A DNA stretch of 64,000 nt from Anisus vortex (taxonomy: Eukaryota > Mollusca > Gastropoda > Planorbidae). The notes below the pieces were generated by a model, which was given only the letters and a program-made list of their open reading frames with translations, was not told where the DNA came from and did no database searches. Position 1 is the first letter of the stretch. Every line of letters begins with the position of its first letter. A program made the translations under genes and the position numbers. Positions 63,252-64,000 of the stretch are shown here, piece after piece. The stretch is from positions 43,798,998 through 43,862,997 of the forward strand of contig OX421492.1 in NCBI GenBank assembly GCA_949126835.1. The letters are read 5' to 3'.

Positions 63252-64000
63252 ACACAGTTGAAAATACTTGTCACAAAAGTTGAAGCAATATTTTTTTAGG
63301 AATAAGAGATACATTTTTATTTAATCTTAATAATATCTTAATGATCATTTGTAACAGATATGAGATTTCCCTCTGTAATTGCAGTTCACTTTTTTGTCAC
63401 AATTTTTCAGGCGATTTAGGTGCTAACATTCCTCAATTTCCTTTTATAATTACTTCGTGCTAAACCATTAGTATCTAAATATCAGTTTATATTTTGTCAA
63501 GTAGGCTGTTTTAATCTGAAGTTTTACAGACAAGATAAAGATTTAGTAATAAGTAGCCCTAAATTAACTGAAGTAAGTTAAGCTTTAAAGTTAAGGTAAC
63601 TTAGGCCATCAACTTAACTCTTTGACTGCCAGGGCTTTTTTCATGGTTTTACCAAGCCTTTTTACAGATAGTAGAAGAAAATAGGACCTTAATGTTTAAA
63701 TGTAAATCTTGGAACAAATATTTATAAACCTTGAGCAAAATGAATGTAGTTTATGATTAAAGTACTTAAAAATATATTTATTGATCTATATGAAATATTT
63801 TATAGTGGTCAACAACTAAGAAAAAATTGTTTATAAAAAACTAATTTTTTAGGTTTCCAATAAAAGTTTTTTTTTTATAAAACTTATCAACAAATTGACA
63901 AAATATATTAAACCTCGATAGTAAATTTAATAAATAATATAATAACACTTTCAAATTTGAACAAAATTGATTAATAAATATAAAAGTTACACAATATTTT
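63252..64000. other. Downstream flank of copy 2
   Basis: AT-rich. TTAA (63614-63617) followed by CTCTTTGACTGCCAGGG resembles a piggyBac-type end, without a partner in the window. No further exon was found. Confidence 0.4.

Overview
This is AT-rich animal genomic DNA. It has spliced genes with long introns, very high repeat content, poly-C/poly-G tracts, several classes of DNA transposon, LINEs, tRNA-derived SINEs and one LTR retrotransposon. The pervasive TAGGCCTA/CTATAG palindromic background and a LINE combining a 2A peptide, PHD finger and AP endonuclease suggest a marine invertebrate. An echinoderm or hemichordate-like deuterostome is my best guess, with a lophotrochozoan possible; the species cannot be fixed from the sequence. 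Protein-coding density is low and most of the longer open frames belong to mobile elements.

Host genes. The best supported host gene is a DUF4806 protein on the + strand. Its exons lie at 23098-23900, 24024-24221, 34851-35107, 35208-35370 and 35577-35725, and every junction preserves frame. A second, nearly identical copy of its first two coding exons starts at 62016 and runs off the window, so the locus is a direct duplication about 39 kb apart. The third intron of copy 1 is about 10.6 kb and is filled with transposons. A weaker small spliced gene model starts at 6104, downstream of CCAAT and ETS-type motifs; its last exon abuts a 203-bp tandem array whose units each carry a conserved splice-donor sequence on the opposite strand.

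Layout. 0-6 kb: AT-rich DNA, a complete 840-bp hAT MITE and a hAT transposase scrap. 6-13 kb: the small gene, a SINE in its intron, the 203-bp array and exon-like modules. 15-17 kb: decayed hAT transposase with its right terminus and a tRNA-like SINE. 18.9-22.6 kb: an element with 123-bp inverted arms, a 67-bp triplication, an RNase H-bearing LINE remnant and a 21-bp satellite. 23-36 kb: DUF4806 copy 1, with a Ty3/gypsy element of Gmr1-type gene order in its intron (28041-33690), followed by a 22-bp satellite and, after the stop codon, a 25-bp satellite. 37-44 kb: MITEs, a P-element transposase remnant, a 25-bp satellite and a LINE remnant. 44.3-47.75 kb: nearly full-length 2A/PHD/APE/RT LINE. 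48.3-54.4 kb: nested DNA transposons and a complete hAT with 8-bp target duplication. 58-61 kb: two elements of one family with 6-bp target duplications. 62-63.2 kb: DUF4806 copy 2.

Interactions between elements. The LINE at 44-47 kb shares its 3' end with the SINE at 6.9 kb, a probable LINE/SINE partnership. The same LINE tail is also fused, antisense, to the start of the gypsy gag. The interrupted retroelement frames break at or near mononucleotide runs, so assembly error and real decay both need to be considered.
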